This document shows, piece by piece, positions 33,952-43,758 of a stretch of 64,000 bases of DNA; positions within the stretch are counted from its first letter, which is position 1; every line of letters begins with the position of its first letter. A program made the position numbers and the translations under genes. The stretch spans positions 9,776,501 to 9,840,500 of the forward strand of contig WOAB01000109.1 in assembly GCA_027886185.1 (NCBI GenBank), given 5' to 3'. The notes below the pieces were generated by a model. That model was not told the origin of the DNA. It ran no database searches and worked only from the letters and a program-made list of their open reading frames with translations. Origin of the DNA: Rheum nobile (taxonomy: Eukaryota > Streptophyta > Magnoliopsida > Caryophyllales > Polygonaceae).

Positions 33952-35232
33952 TTAAGCAATTGGAGCATCAGGTCCATCTGCCTCACGCATCACATAAAGA
34001 CGTTGACCCTGACTTCCAGAAGCAACTGGGGTCTTCCCCTTGTTTTGCGCAGTTGTCTGCATTGATGGACTAGGAGCTTCCACTGGTCTAAACCTGGGTC
34101 GATTGTTCTGGTTAACAGACCCTTGGTGTAACTCAGTTTCTTTCTGTTCCCCTTGTCGACAGAACTTCTGCATATGACCTTCCCTTCCACAACCAAAGCA
34201 TACTCTCCTTTCCTGTTGACACACACTGCTCTTATGCCCAGTTGTGCCACAATTATAGCACTGGATCGGACTCTTGCCCTGACCCGATTGCTGTGTTGAC
34301 CCTCCTTGAGTCATATCTGTCTTTGCTTTGCTAGACTTGACAAAGTTAGTTGGTGGCGCGGGACGTTTAAATCTACTTGCCTGAGATGGATTTTGCATCA
34401 ACTTTTGATGATTACGCTTCTTCGTTGACTCCTCTAGAGTCACCTCCACTTTATAAGCTGCATCCACGTATTGCTCCAAAGTAGAGCATCCGTGACGCAC
34501 CATCCATGGCTTAATATCTGGGCTCATCCACTCGTGGAAATGCCAGATTTTCTGTTCTTCGCTAGACACATCTGATCCAGCGTATTGCAACAGGTGATTA
34601 AACTTGGTCGCAAGTTCAGTCACTGTTAATCCTTCCGTCTTCGGATAGAGGAATTCCTTGTGTTTCTCATCCCTCATAGCACGAGAGAAGAAACGGTCGG
34701 TCATCTTGGCTTTGAACATTCCCCAGTTCAATCCTGGATGATCAGCTAGTCCGGTGCTTTTCCACCACTCACTAGCTTCCTCTTTCAGATGGAGAGAAGC
34801 AATATGCACCTTCTCAGCTTCAGTGCATTCGATGTTACGGAACAACCGTTCCAGGTGTGAGAACCAATATGCTACTCTGATTGGTTCTCCATTTTCATCG
34901 TAGCTGTCAGGCCTCATAGAGTTTATGGCCTTTAGTGCACGGACATAATTACCTCTGTTCCTGACCACCTCTTCTTGATGTACTTGGACATTTTGTTCCA
35001 CAACTCTAGGAATTACTGGAGGAATTGGCACGTCTTGTGCCTGAGGCGCAACTGGTCGCAGGATATCGGTGACTGCCTGTACCACCATTCCCCGAATTGC
35101 CTCAATTGTTGCTGCATCAAATGCCATTGGAGCATTGACCTGAGCTTGGTCACTGCCTCCTGAATTGTTGTGAGCAACAGACTCTTGTTCTTCCACAGGG
35201 TTTATAGTATTCACCATCTGTTTACCGATCAA
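33952..35232 (-). CDS. Gag protein, array unit 3 (intact)
   Basis: 426 residues with both zinc knuckles complete (CYNCGTTGHKSSVC and CFGCGREGHMQKFC). Distinguishing residues are FDAATIEAI, ASRFKRP and PPTNF; otherwise it is closest to the unit 2 copy. Its transcript would start in LTR D, the 5'-most LTR of the array on the minus strand, so this is the copy best placed for expression. As in the sisters, the ORF ends before protease. Confidence 0.9.
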   Translation of the reverse strand: MIGKQMVNTINPVEEQESVAHNNSGGSDQAQVNAPMAFDAATIEAIRGMVVQAVTDILRPVAPQAQDVPIPPVIPRVVEQNVQVHQEEVVRNRGNYVRALKAINSMRPDSYDENGEPIRVAYWFSHLERLFRNIECTEAEKVHIASLHLKEEASEWWKSTGLADHPGLNWGMFKAKMTDRFFSRAMRDEKHKEFLYPKTEGLTVTELATKFNHLLQYAGSDVSSEEQKIWHFHEWMSPDIKPWMVRHGCSTLEQYVDAAYKVEVTLEESTKKRNHQKLMQNPSQASRFKRPAPPTNFVKSSKAKTDMTQGGSTQQSGQGKSPIQCYNCGTTGHKSSVCQQERRVCFGCGREGHMQKFCRQGEQKETELHQGSVNQNNRPRFRPVEAPSPSMQTTAQNKGKTPVASGSQGQRLYVMREADGPDAPIA

Positions 35233-35806
35233 GTTCCAAGTATTTTATACATTAATATATTTCCAATATATTTAATGTAATAAAATTGACTTGGAATAGA
35301 TCAAACTTGGTAAATTTTCATGGATGAATTCAAACCGAGTTGATAGCTCTGACAACAAAGCCCTAGCAAAGGGAACTGCTAAACTTAGCACATATTCATT
35401 TTCCTCAATGTCCTTCCTCGGTTATGTCTCAGGAACCTTGGTCTATCGGACACTACTCCTACCGACTCAGAGAGTACGGTCTTCACCTTCTCGGTGGACT
35501 ACTAGGTTCTACAACCTCAAAGCATAATGAGAGAACCGGGAACTCAAGCCTATCTAGAGATTCGCCATCTCGGCTTCTTCCGAGTTCCTCTGAAGAAAAC
35601 AGAATGCACCCATATCTCACGGGCAACGAGAAAAGAATTAGTCTTTCTAGATATGGAAGCAACTTCCTATATCAGACTAGAGAGAAGGCATGACTATGAA
35701 TGGTTTGAAATTTGTACCGTTTTGAAAATTCAGAGCCCTTGAAAACACTTTTCAATTTAAAACGAGTAAATGGTTTTCAAATACCCAACCCGTTTTAAAA
35801 ACTTTT
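35233..35806 (-). other. Leader between primer site and gag, unit 3
   Basis: Equivalent to the other leaders. No sense-strand gene is seen. Confidence 0.5.
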
Positions 35807-35819
35807 GGCTCTGATACCA
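35807..35819 (-). promoter_or_regulatory. Primer-binding site, array unit 3
   Basis: TGGTATCAGAGCC on the minus strand, four bases after LTR D. Confidence 0.9.
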
Positions 35820-35823
35820 ACTC

Positions 35824-38303
35824 TGTAACACCCCCAAATCGTAACCCATTTGGAAAGGTATTACCGCCAGTGACCTCGGTGTTCCTTACCGAAGCCACCC
35901 AAGGCTTTACCGGTTTAAACACAATCATGAAACACAAATGATACAAAATCATTGTAATATTTAATTAAATCATGAATCCCGGGATTACATCCCAATCCCG
36001 AATAGGACAAATATACAGAGTTAAATCAAACACAGCGGAAGTCTTTCTTAAAATATTACAAAAGAGTTGTGATCACCATGATCATGTGCCCAAGGATCTC
36101 AACCTGATTAAAATTATTAAAACATCAAAACAACCGTCATCTTCATAGTCAATCTAGTCTCCTCATATCTGTGTTCTATCTGATGTGCCGAATCGAACGG
36201 ATGACACCAGCCCACATGCAGAGAACAATGTTCGTGGGTTAGTCTAATGAAAGACTATGCAAGGGTACAAAGCAGAAGGTTCGAGTAGTCGTATTAGGTT
36301 AGACTCATCGTTTCTCGAATAATAACCGATAACGATAGTCAACCACCATACTTCTACTGGAATATATCAAAAGACATGATCAAGAGAAGACTCCAACGGA
36401 ATTGAGTCTTATAGGAAAATATCCAAGAGAAGACTCCAAAAGATTGAGTCTTTCGGAAACATGACAATTGTCTGGAACATTATAGTTTCATATGTATATA
36501 CATAACGTTAAAAACTGAGTGAGATGCTTCGATTCACGACCAACCTCACCGTATAATGCGAATCACCGCATGATACGACTCCAGATTGGAAAGAGAACGT
36601 ACTACATTCAAGTCTAAACGAGTTTTCCTAGCCGCACTATTACTTAGCTGCGCTACTCGTCGAGGTATATTAATCATGTGCGAACCTACGATACTTATCT
36701 TATTTAATTCCAAAACACACAATTACGTTATAAACTTTTAGGATCAGCTCGTCCCGAGACGAGAGATCTTTTGGGAACACTCCCAAGATTTGTGACACTG
36801 TTTAAGTGCACCACCTCTTCACCCGAGTAAAGAGGTAGGTCATGACCATCCAATTGGTATTAGGTGGGGACGAGCCACCTCTCTACCTGATTATAAAGAA
36901 ACGACTGGACTCCAGGGCCTCAGTGACGTTCCTACGAATACTCGTTCTAACTAAACAGTTCAGAACAGTCAAATAATCATATTATAGCCATCACAGCTAA
37001 CATCATAGATATATTTCAATCTAGGTATATATATATATAATAGCGTTGTTCTAGCAGATATACAACCTATTATAATATCCATTTTAATTTCCAAAGATAG
37101 TTTCATAAAACTATTCTCAGACATGAACAATGATCAATCCAAATTAATTAACAATTAAGCAATTGATTATTAATGGAAATATGGAATGATAAGCAAGAGC
37201 AAACCGTCACTTGCCTTAGATCCGACGAAAGCTTTGCACGTTTAGAATTAAAGGGTTTCCGAGTCTGGAACGGGAACAAATCCCAAATCGACCCCTTTAG
37301 GCTTCGATTCTTCTTGGTTCGAGTCTACCACCCTCTTAAGCTACCAACAAGCTCTAAGAATCTCCTAAAAACGGATCGAAACAAGGTCGAGATGACCACA
37401 CAAATCGGGTTCAAAGTTCAGCAAAATCATGAATTTCAGAGGTTGAAAACAGTGAGCTTCAAGGGTTTTCTTACCAACTTTCGATCGACTTATACTTTGA
37501 ATCGAGCTTGGCTAATCTTCTCACCATTTTAAGCTACAAACCACCTTCAAGATTCAACTTCTATCTGCTGGAATGAATGACAGAATCGTTCACAAACCGA
37601 GCTCGAAGTTCAGCTCAGAGTGCTGATTTCTGGGTTTTTGACAGCAGAAGATGGTGAGGAGCCGACTTCTGGCTTCTCTCACGACTTCGCCTCTCCTTTT
37701 ATAGGCAAACCACGAAGAGCCTTCTGAAGACAAGTACCCCATGAGGTGTACCAGCTAGGCCAATAGCCCCGGTGGGTCACCTAAGCTAGTTTGCCAGCCG
37801 TGCCAAAATGCTTGCCAGATGCTGAATTTCTGGGCTTTTGACAGAAGAAGATGGTGAGGAGCCGACTTCTGGCTTCTCCCACGACTTCGTCTCTTCATTT
37901 ATTGGCAAACCACGAAGACTAATCTGAAGACAAGTATACCAAGAGGCGTCCAAGCTAGGCCAAGTAGCCCCGATGAGTCATCCAAGCTAGTTTCCAGCTG
38001 CCTCAAGTTGGCTTGCAAGTTGCTGAAGTGTTTGCTGATTTTTGGCTAAGGCATGGGCCGAATTCCCACTTTGCCCTTATTTACCTTAAGTGGTAAATTT
38101 TACTTAACCCCGGGTTAAATATATTTGTACACGAACGATCATTTAACCCAAAAATACGTTAACTGTATTTTATATTGCTCAGAAAAATATTACAGAAGCC
38201 AAACATTACACAGAATGTTCGTATCTCTTCAAAATTAATTTGACTAGCAATATGGCTTAAGAAAAATTCAAAATTTATTCGTACAAATATACGGGATATT
38301 ACA
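35824..38303 (-). repeat. Array LTR D (right-most, terminal 5' LTR)
   Basis: 2480 bp, (TA)7 run as in LTR A. It is directly followed by the TAGTG duplication. Private changes include GATACTTATC and a one-base deletion in the GCAAAAATCATG stretch. With LTR A it forms the outer pair. Confidence 0.95.
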
Positions 38304-38308
38304 TAGTG
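38304..38308. repeat. Target-site duplication TAGTG, right copy
   Basis: It matches 20127-20131 and marks the right edge of the whole array. Confidence 0.9.
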
Positions 38309-38400
38309 TCAGTTGAAGTGGTTGATCGACGCCACATAAAAGGAAATCCAGAGAAGAGAGTGTCTAATAAGTTAAATTCAGCGGTGAATGTTAAAAGTCT
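38309..38400 (-). pseudogene. LINE endonuclease fragment, continuation of the split LINE
   Basis: On the minus strand the codons read AEFNLLDTLFSGFPFMW, the endonuclease block that precedes the ERLDRVL motif found at about 20110. The two halves were therefore contiguous before the array inserted. The rest of the endonuclease and ORF1 are not seen to the right, so the LINE was probably 5'-truncated on insertion. Confidence 0.7.
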
Positions 38401-38588
38401 GTGAAAGTGATTGGACAATGTAGTGGAACCGTCCATTTTGTCTTACGGTTGCACATTAATCTACAACTATAACTATAGTATAACTCATGACAGTTGCACA
38501 TAAATAATGGAACATCCAACTGAGAAGGCAAATTGTTTCCACACAAGTGTTAACAACTGGATACACGTGTGGGTCTATTGGGATGGTC
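38401..38588. other. Unassigned DNA between LINE fragment and Mutator-like element
   Basis: No gene or recognisable element is seen in this AT-rich stretch, in which the Mutator-like element inserted. It resumes at 42365. Confidence 0.4.
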
Positions 38589-38598
38589 AATAATTTTA
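38589..38598. repeat. Target-site duplication AATAATTTTA, left copy
   Basis: The same ten bases lie at 42355-42364, on the other side of the TIR-bounded element. Confidence 0.8.
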
Positions 38599-38756
38599 CG
38601 GTTTTTTCGTCTGATAATCCTGAGGTATTGCTTAATTCACGAAATATCCCAAACTTTAGCATATTTTGCGAGGTAACCCTGAGGTTTGTTTTTGTTTCGC
38701 GAAATATCCCTCCGTTAATTAGTTAACGCTTGCCATTAAATTATTTTTCTAAAACA
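38599..38756. repeat. Left TIR of the Mutator-like element
   Basis: It begins (C)GGTTTTTTCGTCTGATAAT and pairs with the reverse complement of 42194-42354 with frequent mismatches. Shared words include TTTAGCATA, TTTCGCGAAATA and TGAGGTATT. A single extra C at the left tip is unmatched. Confidence 0.8.
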
Positions 38757-39495
38757 AAAAGAAAAAACTGATATTTATTTCTAAAACAAAACAGGGAGCC
38801 TCCTTTCTCCTCCGTTCTCCTCTGTGAAACATTGAAATTCTCCGAGCGACGGTGTCGGCGACTCTCCCTCCTCAATGTCCTCTGTGCGAGGAGCGCCATG
38901 GATCCTCCTTCATCGTTCCAGCGCCGATGGGTCGTCCTTCTCCTTCATCACTTCTCGATTCTCTTCTGAACAAAGCCTTGAGCTGAAGTCGAGCTCTCCT
39001 TCATCATTCCCGGACCGATAGCCTCTCCTCTGAATCTTGAAGACAAGTACGTATAGCACCAATCAATTTTAGAGATTTAAGGGAGTTAAAGGATTTCAGA
39101 GATTTGGGTATTTGAGATTTTAGGGATTTTTATAGATTTGGGAATTTTGGGATTGAGGGATGGAGTACTTAATCAAGGATCACTATTTCAGTAAGCTTCT
39201 AAACAACATGATAATCTTGTATTTTGTAAGGTAGTTTTGGGAATTCATTTTTTTGGTGATGTGAATTTTATCTTTCTAAAGTGCAATGGTTCAAAAAAGG
39301 CTTGTAGGTCATATAAAAGGTGCATTCTTGTTTATCTTTTCCAACTTAATTAAGATGTTGCTTTTTGGGCTTTGTATGAACCAAAATTGGAATCAATGTT
39401 ATCTGATGTTTTTATAGAATTTGTGTACTTCCATGGAAAAAGATATTGATTTATTGTGTTCACAAACATTAGACTAATTATTTTGATAGCCTTTG

Positions 39496-39932
39496 CACAA
39501 TGGTCATGTCAACCCTTACGAATTTGCAAGGGTTATGAGGCTGAAGGTTTGCAACATGCCTGAAAACTGAAAAGGTAAAGAGTAACTTTTAATGGTGCAT
39601 GAATTTAATCTGTCATTTTAGTGTAAATCCTAATTTGTAGGTAATAAGCAACTGCATATATAAATGATTCTGATATGAAATTATTGTTTCACTCAAAGTT
39701 ATGAACAATATCGACAATTCTAAATCAAGAAGTTTAAACTGAATCCTCTTGTATCAACCTTAGTTAGGGGATTCCATTATAACTTTGATTTTCATATTTC
39801 AGCAAAATGAACTATCATAGTCTTGTTTTCTTGCCTGGTACTTCCATTAAAAATTAACTCACGTTCTTATGTCATGCAGATTTTTGCATTTCTTGATTTA
39901 GGGAGGCAAGGAAAAATTACATTCAGAGAGGT
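39496..39932 (+). pseudogene. Exon-like fragments captured by the Mutator-like element, EF-hand acyltransferase-like
   Basis: Two short coding-like pieces are visible. At 39496-39567 codons read GHVNPYEFARVMRLKVC, ending near a splice-donor-like AAAAG/GTAAAG at 39570. At 39880-39930, between TGCAG and GAGAG/GTATTT, codons read IFAFLDLGRQGKITFRE. Together they resemble the EF-hand part of plant lysophospholipid acyltransferases of the LPEAT2 type, where a similar LKxC then IFxFxD order occurs. A TGA and a frame problem at the end of the first piece mean it is not functional. The identification is from memory of the family and is tentative. Confidence 0.35.
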
Positions 39933-40301
39933 ATTTTATCTCATTCTTTTTCTTTGTAGTTTCCCCATCAGCCCCATGTACACAAGTCTATCTTCAAAGT
40001 TCCAAAGGCAGTTTTAAAATTCTCTATATGGACTTGTTGAACTAATAAAACCTTTGTCTATATCACCTTTGTTACTTATGCACACCATCATGTTTTCTCG
40101 TGCTCGGTGCCTCTGCTCCCTTTTTCTGTAAATGCTGAGGGTCAATCTTGTTTGAGACTCGACCTGATCTATTATTCATACAATCATCCATGAGAATTTT
40201 TTTGATGTTGCTTAAGCTATAGTTATCTAATGTTTGTTACTCATGTATATGTTACTTTTACTATTATGTTGTTGTACATTGTTTTAATGTATTAACATTC
40301 A

Positions 40302-40371
40302 AGCCTATTAGCTTAATGGTAGAGCAACGTGCTTTAAGTACGTGGATGTGGGTTCGAGTCCCATATAGGCT
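40302..40371 (+). tRNA. tRNA-like gene with complete cloverleaf, anticodon UUA (suppressor-type)
   Basis: All arms fold. The acceptor AGCCTAT pairs with ATAGGCT (7 of 7). The D arm is GCTT/GAGC with loop AATGGTA. The anticodon arm is ACGTG/TACGT with loop CTTTAAG, and the T arm is GTGGG/CCCAT with loop TTCGAGT. Length is 70 nt with T8 and A9 in place. The internal B box GGTTCGAGTCC is perfect and the A box TAGCTTAATGG is plausible, so RNA polymerase III transcription is possible. By position the anticodon is TTA, which would read the stop codon UAA. I see no intron. It lies inside the Mutator-like element and may be a tRNA pseudogene or a mutated copy. Confidence 0.6.
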
Positions 40372-40543
40372 AATCTATATCTCAATACTTTTATGATCCT
40401 TGTTGTACCACAATATTATACTAGTTGATCTCTTCATCAACATACTTCATGCGTATTAGTCAATTTCTCTTTAGCACTCGTCAGTTGATCGAAGAACCAT
40501 GACAATTCAAGCATACTTCTATGATCAAACAAATCGATGTATT

Positions 40544-40611
40544 AGCCTATGTGGGAGTCGAACCCACATCTTGTGCATAAGCACATGCTCTACCATTTGA
40601 GCTAATAGGCT
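40544..40611 (-). pseudogene. tRNA-like sequence, convergent partner with defective anticodon arm
   Basis: On the minus strand the acceptor AGCCTAT/ATAGGCT, D arm GCTC/GAGC with loop AAATGGTA, and T arm GTGGG/CCCAC with loop TTCGACT all pair perfectly. The anticodon arm is short: TGTG/CACA encloses only CTTATG, so no standard 7-base loop forms. It shares the acceptor and T arm with the cloverleaf at 40302 and faces it 172 bp away. Confidence 0.6.
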
Positions 40612-42193
40612 TTCCGTTTGCCTACCATATCTAGAGGGAAAGACTAAATCTCAATTTATGATCCACTTAGAAGCAATAATTCAATTCCCCTTGCCTTAAA
40701 GTGGTCATTTCCATAAGCCAGGATTAAATCAACAAAAAACATCCACCAAGAGAGATCATCTGGATTTTTGTCAATATCAGTTGGCCAATCAGTATATCTA
40801 CCAATAAGTGTATTCAATCGAACTCGAGAAAATAGAACATTTCTACCAACAAGGCAGTAGGTATAACAAAATATACACTTACAAAACAAGAATTGGATCA
40901 AGCTAATGCTACAACACATTACAACTTTGACCTCAAGAAAATCAGTTCACACCAGTCATAATATTTAACAAGGAAGCAAAAGAAAAAATGCTTCTAGCAT
41001 CATGCATGCTTAAAGAAGATAATATTATGAAAGATATGCAACTTTTTCCCATTCTCATCAGTCATCACCACTTTATATCAATTTTTTTATAAACTCAAAT
41101 CCACACCCTCATTAACTCTATGCAGCAGAATTAACAAAAACTTGAAGAAATTGTGGTTACCAATCATCATAATGAGCTTTGAAACTTACATTGGTGATGT
41201 GCAGGAGACATAAGGGATATAAAAGACTCAATCCCAGATATTGTAATGAAAACTAAACATATAAACACATTGAGTCAGCAACATTGCATAGGAGAAACAA
41301 ACCCGAAACTGAACAAGGGGTAAAATGGGTAACCTCACATGGGATAGCAGGAGTAGAACTCCATCTCCAACCACCATACAAGTCGTGAGAAGAGTCAAAA
41401 CTAGCAATGCAGTGTACAAGCTTTGTGTTTCTCCAAAAGAAGCTTTGTCTTTGAGCTTTTCAATGGTAATATCTCTATCACAAGATGAGCATGTTGCTTT
41501 TTAGATGTCATATATAATTGGACATCATGCTATGTTGCATTGAATCTTGATGATTAGGTCGTTCATGTGTTGATCAAGCTGGATGTGCATTTCAAGTTAT
41601 TTTGATCAAGCACTCTGGAAAAAGCATCATTGTATAACTTACTGAACATCCTACCAAGATATTGATAATTATTTAAGCTAGCATACAAACCTTTCTAGTT
41701 AATATGTGTTGTTGTTTGATAATTGAATCGATATTCATGTCATATTCGTTTCACCTATTTAAATATATATTATACTTGACGCATTCTCACAAATGGATTG
41801 AAAAATGGTTGCCCTTTTTCCTATGGAACCCTAATCCCTAATCGATCCCTAAAATCCATAAATTTATAAAAGCCCTAAATTCATAAAAACCCTAAATCCC
41901 CTAAACCCTTCAAGTCCCTTAAACTTCAATGAATCGAAGCTACATACATGGAGAGGCCGACGTTGAGACGACGAAGGAGAGCTTGGCTTCAGACCGACCG
42001 AGGCTTCGTCCAGACGAAGTGACGAAGGAGATGGAGGATCGTCTTGCATGATTTCAGGCCGACACTTCGTTCGGGCCGCCATCATCGGCACCGTGCTCAT
42101 CGTTGGCACCGTGCTCAGGGGAGGGGGTCGTGTTTTTGTTCAGAAATGAAAGGATGGTTCTGAGATGCGTGTTTTTTTGAGAAATTAAGGGAT

Positions 42194-42354
42194 TTTTATT
42201 TTTTAAAAGAAAATTAAACGGCAAGTGTTAAGTAATTAGTGGAGGGGTATTTCGCGAAATAAAAATAAACTTCGGGGTTACTTCGCGAATTATGCTAAAC
42301 TTTGGGGTATCTCGCGAATTAAGTAATACCTCAAGATTGTCAGGCGAAAAAACC
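42194..42354. repeat. Right TIR of the Mutator-like element
   Basis: Its reverse complement begins GGTTTTTTCGCCTGACAAT and follows the left TIR over about 160 bp. Confidence 0.8.
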
Positions 42355-42364
42355 AATAATTTTA
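42355..42364. repeat. Target-site duplication AATAATTTTA, right copy
   Basis: It matches 38589-38598. Confidence 0.8.
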
Positions 42365-42654
42365 TTAAGTGGCGGTGGTTCATAGACTGAGGAAATCCAT
42401 GTTAATTAAAGAGGGTTGGCAAATATCGTTGTGGTCGGTTTTACTAATAGAATATCAGATTAGATAGACAGCCATCCTAATTAGTTTATTCTTAAATTAA
42501 TCATAAACCTTGTATGGGGTAATAGATTTGTAGACTTGTAGTGTTAGTCAATGTGAAATTTGGAATATATGATTGATCAAATGATGTCCTCAAGACTTGT
42601 GGGCAACTAGCTATTATCACACTTGCTTAACTAGTACTTAGGTCAAATTGTCCC
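42365..42654. other. Unassigned DNA between Mutator-like and Tat-like elements
   Basis: No gene or repeat end is seen in this 290-bp stretch. It is the right flank of the Mutator-like insertion and the left flank of the Tat-like element. Confidence 0.4.
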
Positions 42655-43495
42655 GGTTGAATTCCGGTTCAACTTCGTAAAGGCGCCAAGGGTCAACACA
42701 CTCTTGGTCCAAATTTGTTGGTAATTTGTTTTTTTTGGGGATATCCTTTGCAACTCTTCGACCTTCGGCCACGCGTAACGCGAGATCTTCAGCTACTGGC
42801 TTCAGCTTTCGGCGTTGGTGCTCCGCTGCTTTGCTTCATTTTGAACGGCGTCCTAGGCTTCGAATCTTGATCTTCGATTGTAGGGCTCTTCCTCCGTCTT
42901 GGCCTCCTAGATGTCAACCGCCTCTTCCTCACCGCTACTACTCCTACAAGCGTCGGATCCACCTGAAAAAGTCTCAGAGATGGCTTTCCCGGGAGCGGGC
43001 TCTCCGACGCTCAAGTCAGCAAGTGGTTAACGAAATGGAAAGAAGCATAGGAAAACAGTAAGAAGAGAAGAAATAGATCTCGCTCCGATCTCAATCTCAC
43101 ACAATTCTCTCAGGTTTATGCCTCGGTTGCTTGGAGAATAAGAAGAAAAGTGAGCTGCAATGGAGTGCTCCAACTCACTTTCTCTCTCCTCTAACTGAAT
43201 TGTCCAAAAAAAAAGATCCCTTCTCTCTCCAAATCCCATGGATTTTATAGAGGTGGACCTCTTCTTCCCTTGCTTCCACGTGTCCCTCTACAGCTGGTTT
43301 CTCTTATTTTCCTCATGGGCTTTTCCTACTTTCTAATGGGCCTTCCTTCTGCTCAACGCGGCCCAAGGTCACGGTGGGGCTTCGGCGGTTAGCAGCTTGT
43401 TCTTCGCGTAGATATGGCTCGCTCAAATCTGAATCCTGGTTTGTAACTGATGCTACGCGTGGGAATCACTCGCGCAATTCTAGCTCCCACAGCCA
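42655..43495 (-). repeat. 3' LTR of the Tat-like element
   Basis: It aligns over its length with 54860-55701 (shared words GGCGTTGGTG/GGCGATGGTG, CTTCAGCTACTGGCTTCAG, CTCTACAG(C/T)(T)TGGTTTCTC). On the minus strand a TATA box CTATAAAATCC lies at about 43248-43238. The terminal TG at its left edge has mutated to GG. Confidence 0.85.
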
Positions 43496-43509
43496 GCCCC
43501 CCAATCTCT
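43496..43509 (-). promoter_or_regulatory. Polypurine tract of the Tat-like element
   Basis: On the minus strand GAGATTGGGGGGC runs into the LTR. It is a short G-run in the correct position. Confidence 0.5.
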
Positions 43510-43751
43510 TCGCGAAGTGAAGCATGAGCGAAGGCTTGGCCTACAATTTCTGCTACGTGTGGACTTGCAATACAGTGCTCACACACGGACACCCCTTGCT
43601 AAGCTACGTCTGGAAACTATCTCTTATCTCACGGGTTTTTTTTCAAATTTCAAATTTTCTTTTTAATTCCTCTTTTGCCGCGCGTCGTATCCACCGTCTG
43701 CCATGTGGTACCCTAGGGCGTCGTTTCGCCTCCCGTTGTAACCCTCTGGCC

Positions 43752-43758
43752 TATAAAA
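43752..43758 (+). promoter_or_regulatory. TATA box of the antisense accessory gene
   Basis: TATAAAA in CCTATAAAATCCC on the plus strand is followed about 30 bp later by a pyrimidine-rich leader (CTCTCTCTTTCTTTCGTCG) typical of plant 5' untranslated regions. It points towards the plus-strand gene starting near 44344, opposite to the element's own transcript. Confidence 0.55.

Larger units (their letters stand above)
20132..38303 (-). mobile_element. Tandem array of three Tekay/Del-like LTR retrotransposon units sharing LTRs
   Basis: Four LTRs alternate with three internal regions (LTR, internal, LTR, internal, LTR, internal, LTR), all on the minus strand. Unit lengths are 5228, 5234 and 5230 bp, and each internal region is exactly 2747 bp. 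Only one 5-bp duplication (TAGTG) surrounds the whole. Each internal region has a tRNA primer site at its right, gag, a collapsed pol and a polypurine tract at its left. LTR ends (TGTAATATCCC to GGGGGTGTTACA on the minus strand) and the initiator-Met primer site suit the Tekay/Del chromovirus group; this lineage is inferred. Confidence 0.95.
38599..42354. mobile_element. Mutator-like element (non-autonomous, Pack-MULE type)
   Basis: 3756 bp bounded by inverted repeats of about 160 bp and a 10-bp direct duplication, which fits Mutator-like elements (usually 9 bp). No transposase is present. The subterminal parts (GAG/CTC-rich blocks near 38810-39050 and 41900-42120) also show inverted resemblance. 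The interior carries exon-like pieces and two tRNA-like sequences. Family assignment rests on TIR length and duplication size. Confidence 0.75.

Noticed and set aside
20132..38303. Three separate element insertions side by side
   Set aside because: Adjacent units share LTRs and no 5-bp duplications occur between them; only one duplication surrounds the whole.
40544..40611. Second tRNA-like sequence as a working tRNA gene
   Set aside because: Its anticodon arm cannot form a standard 5-bp stem with 7-base loop, so it is listed as a pseudogene.
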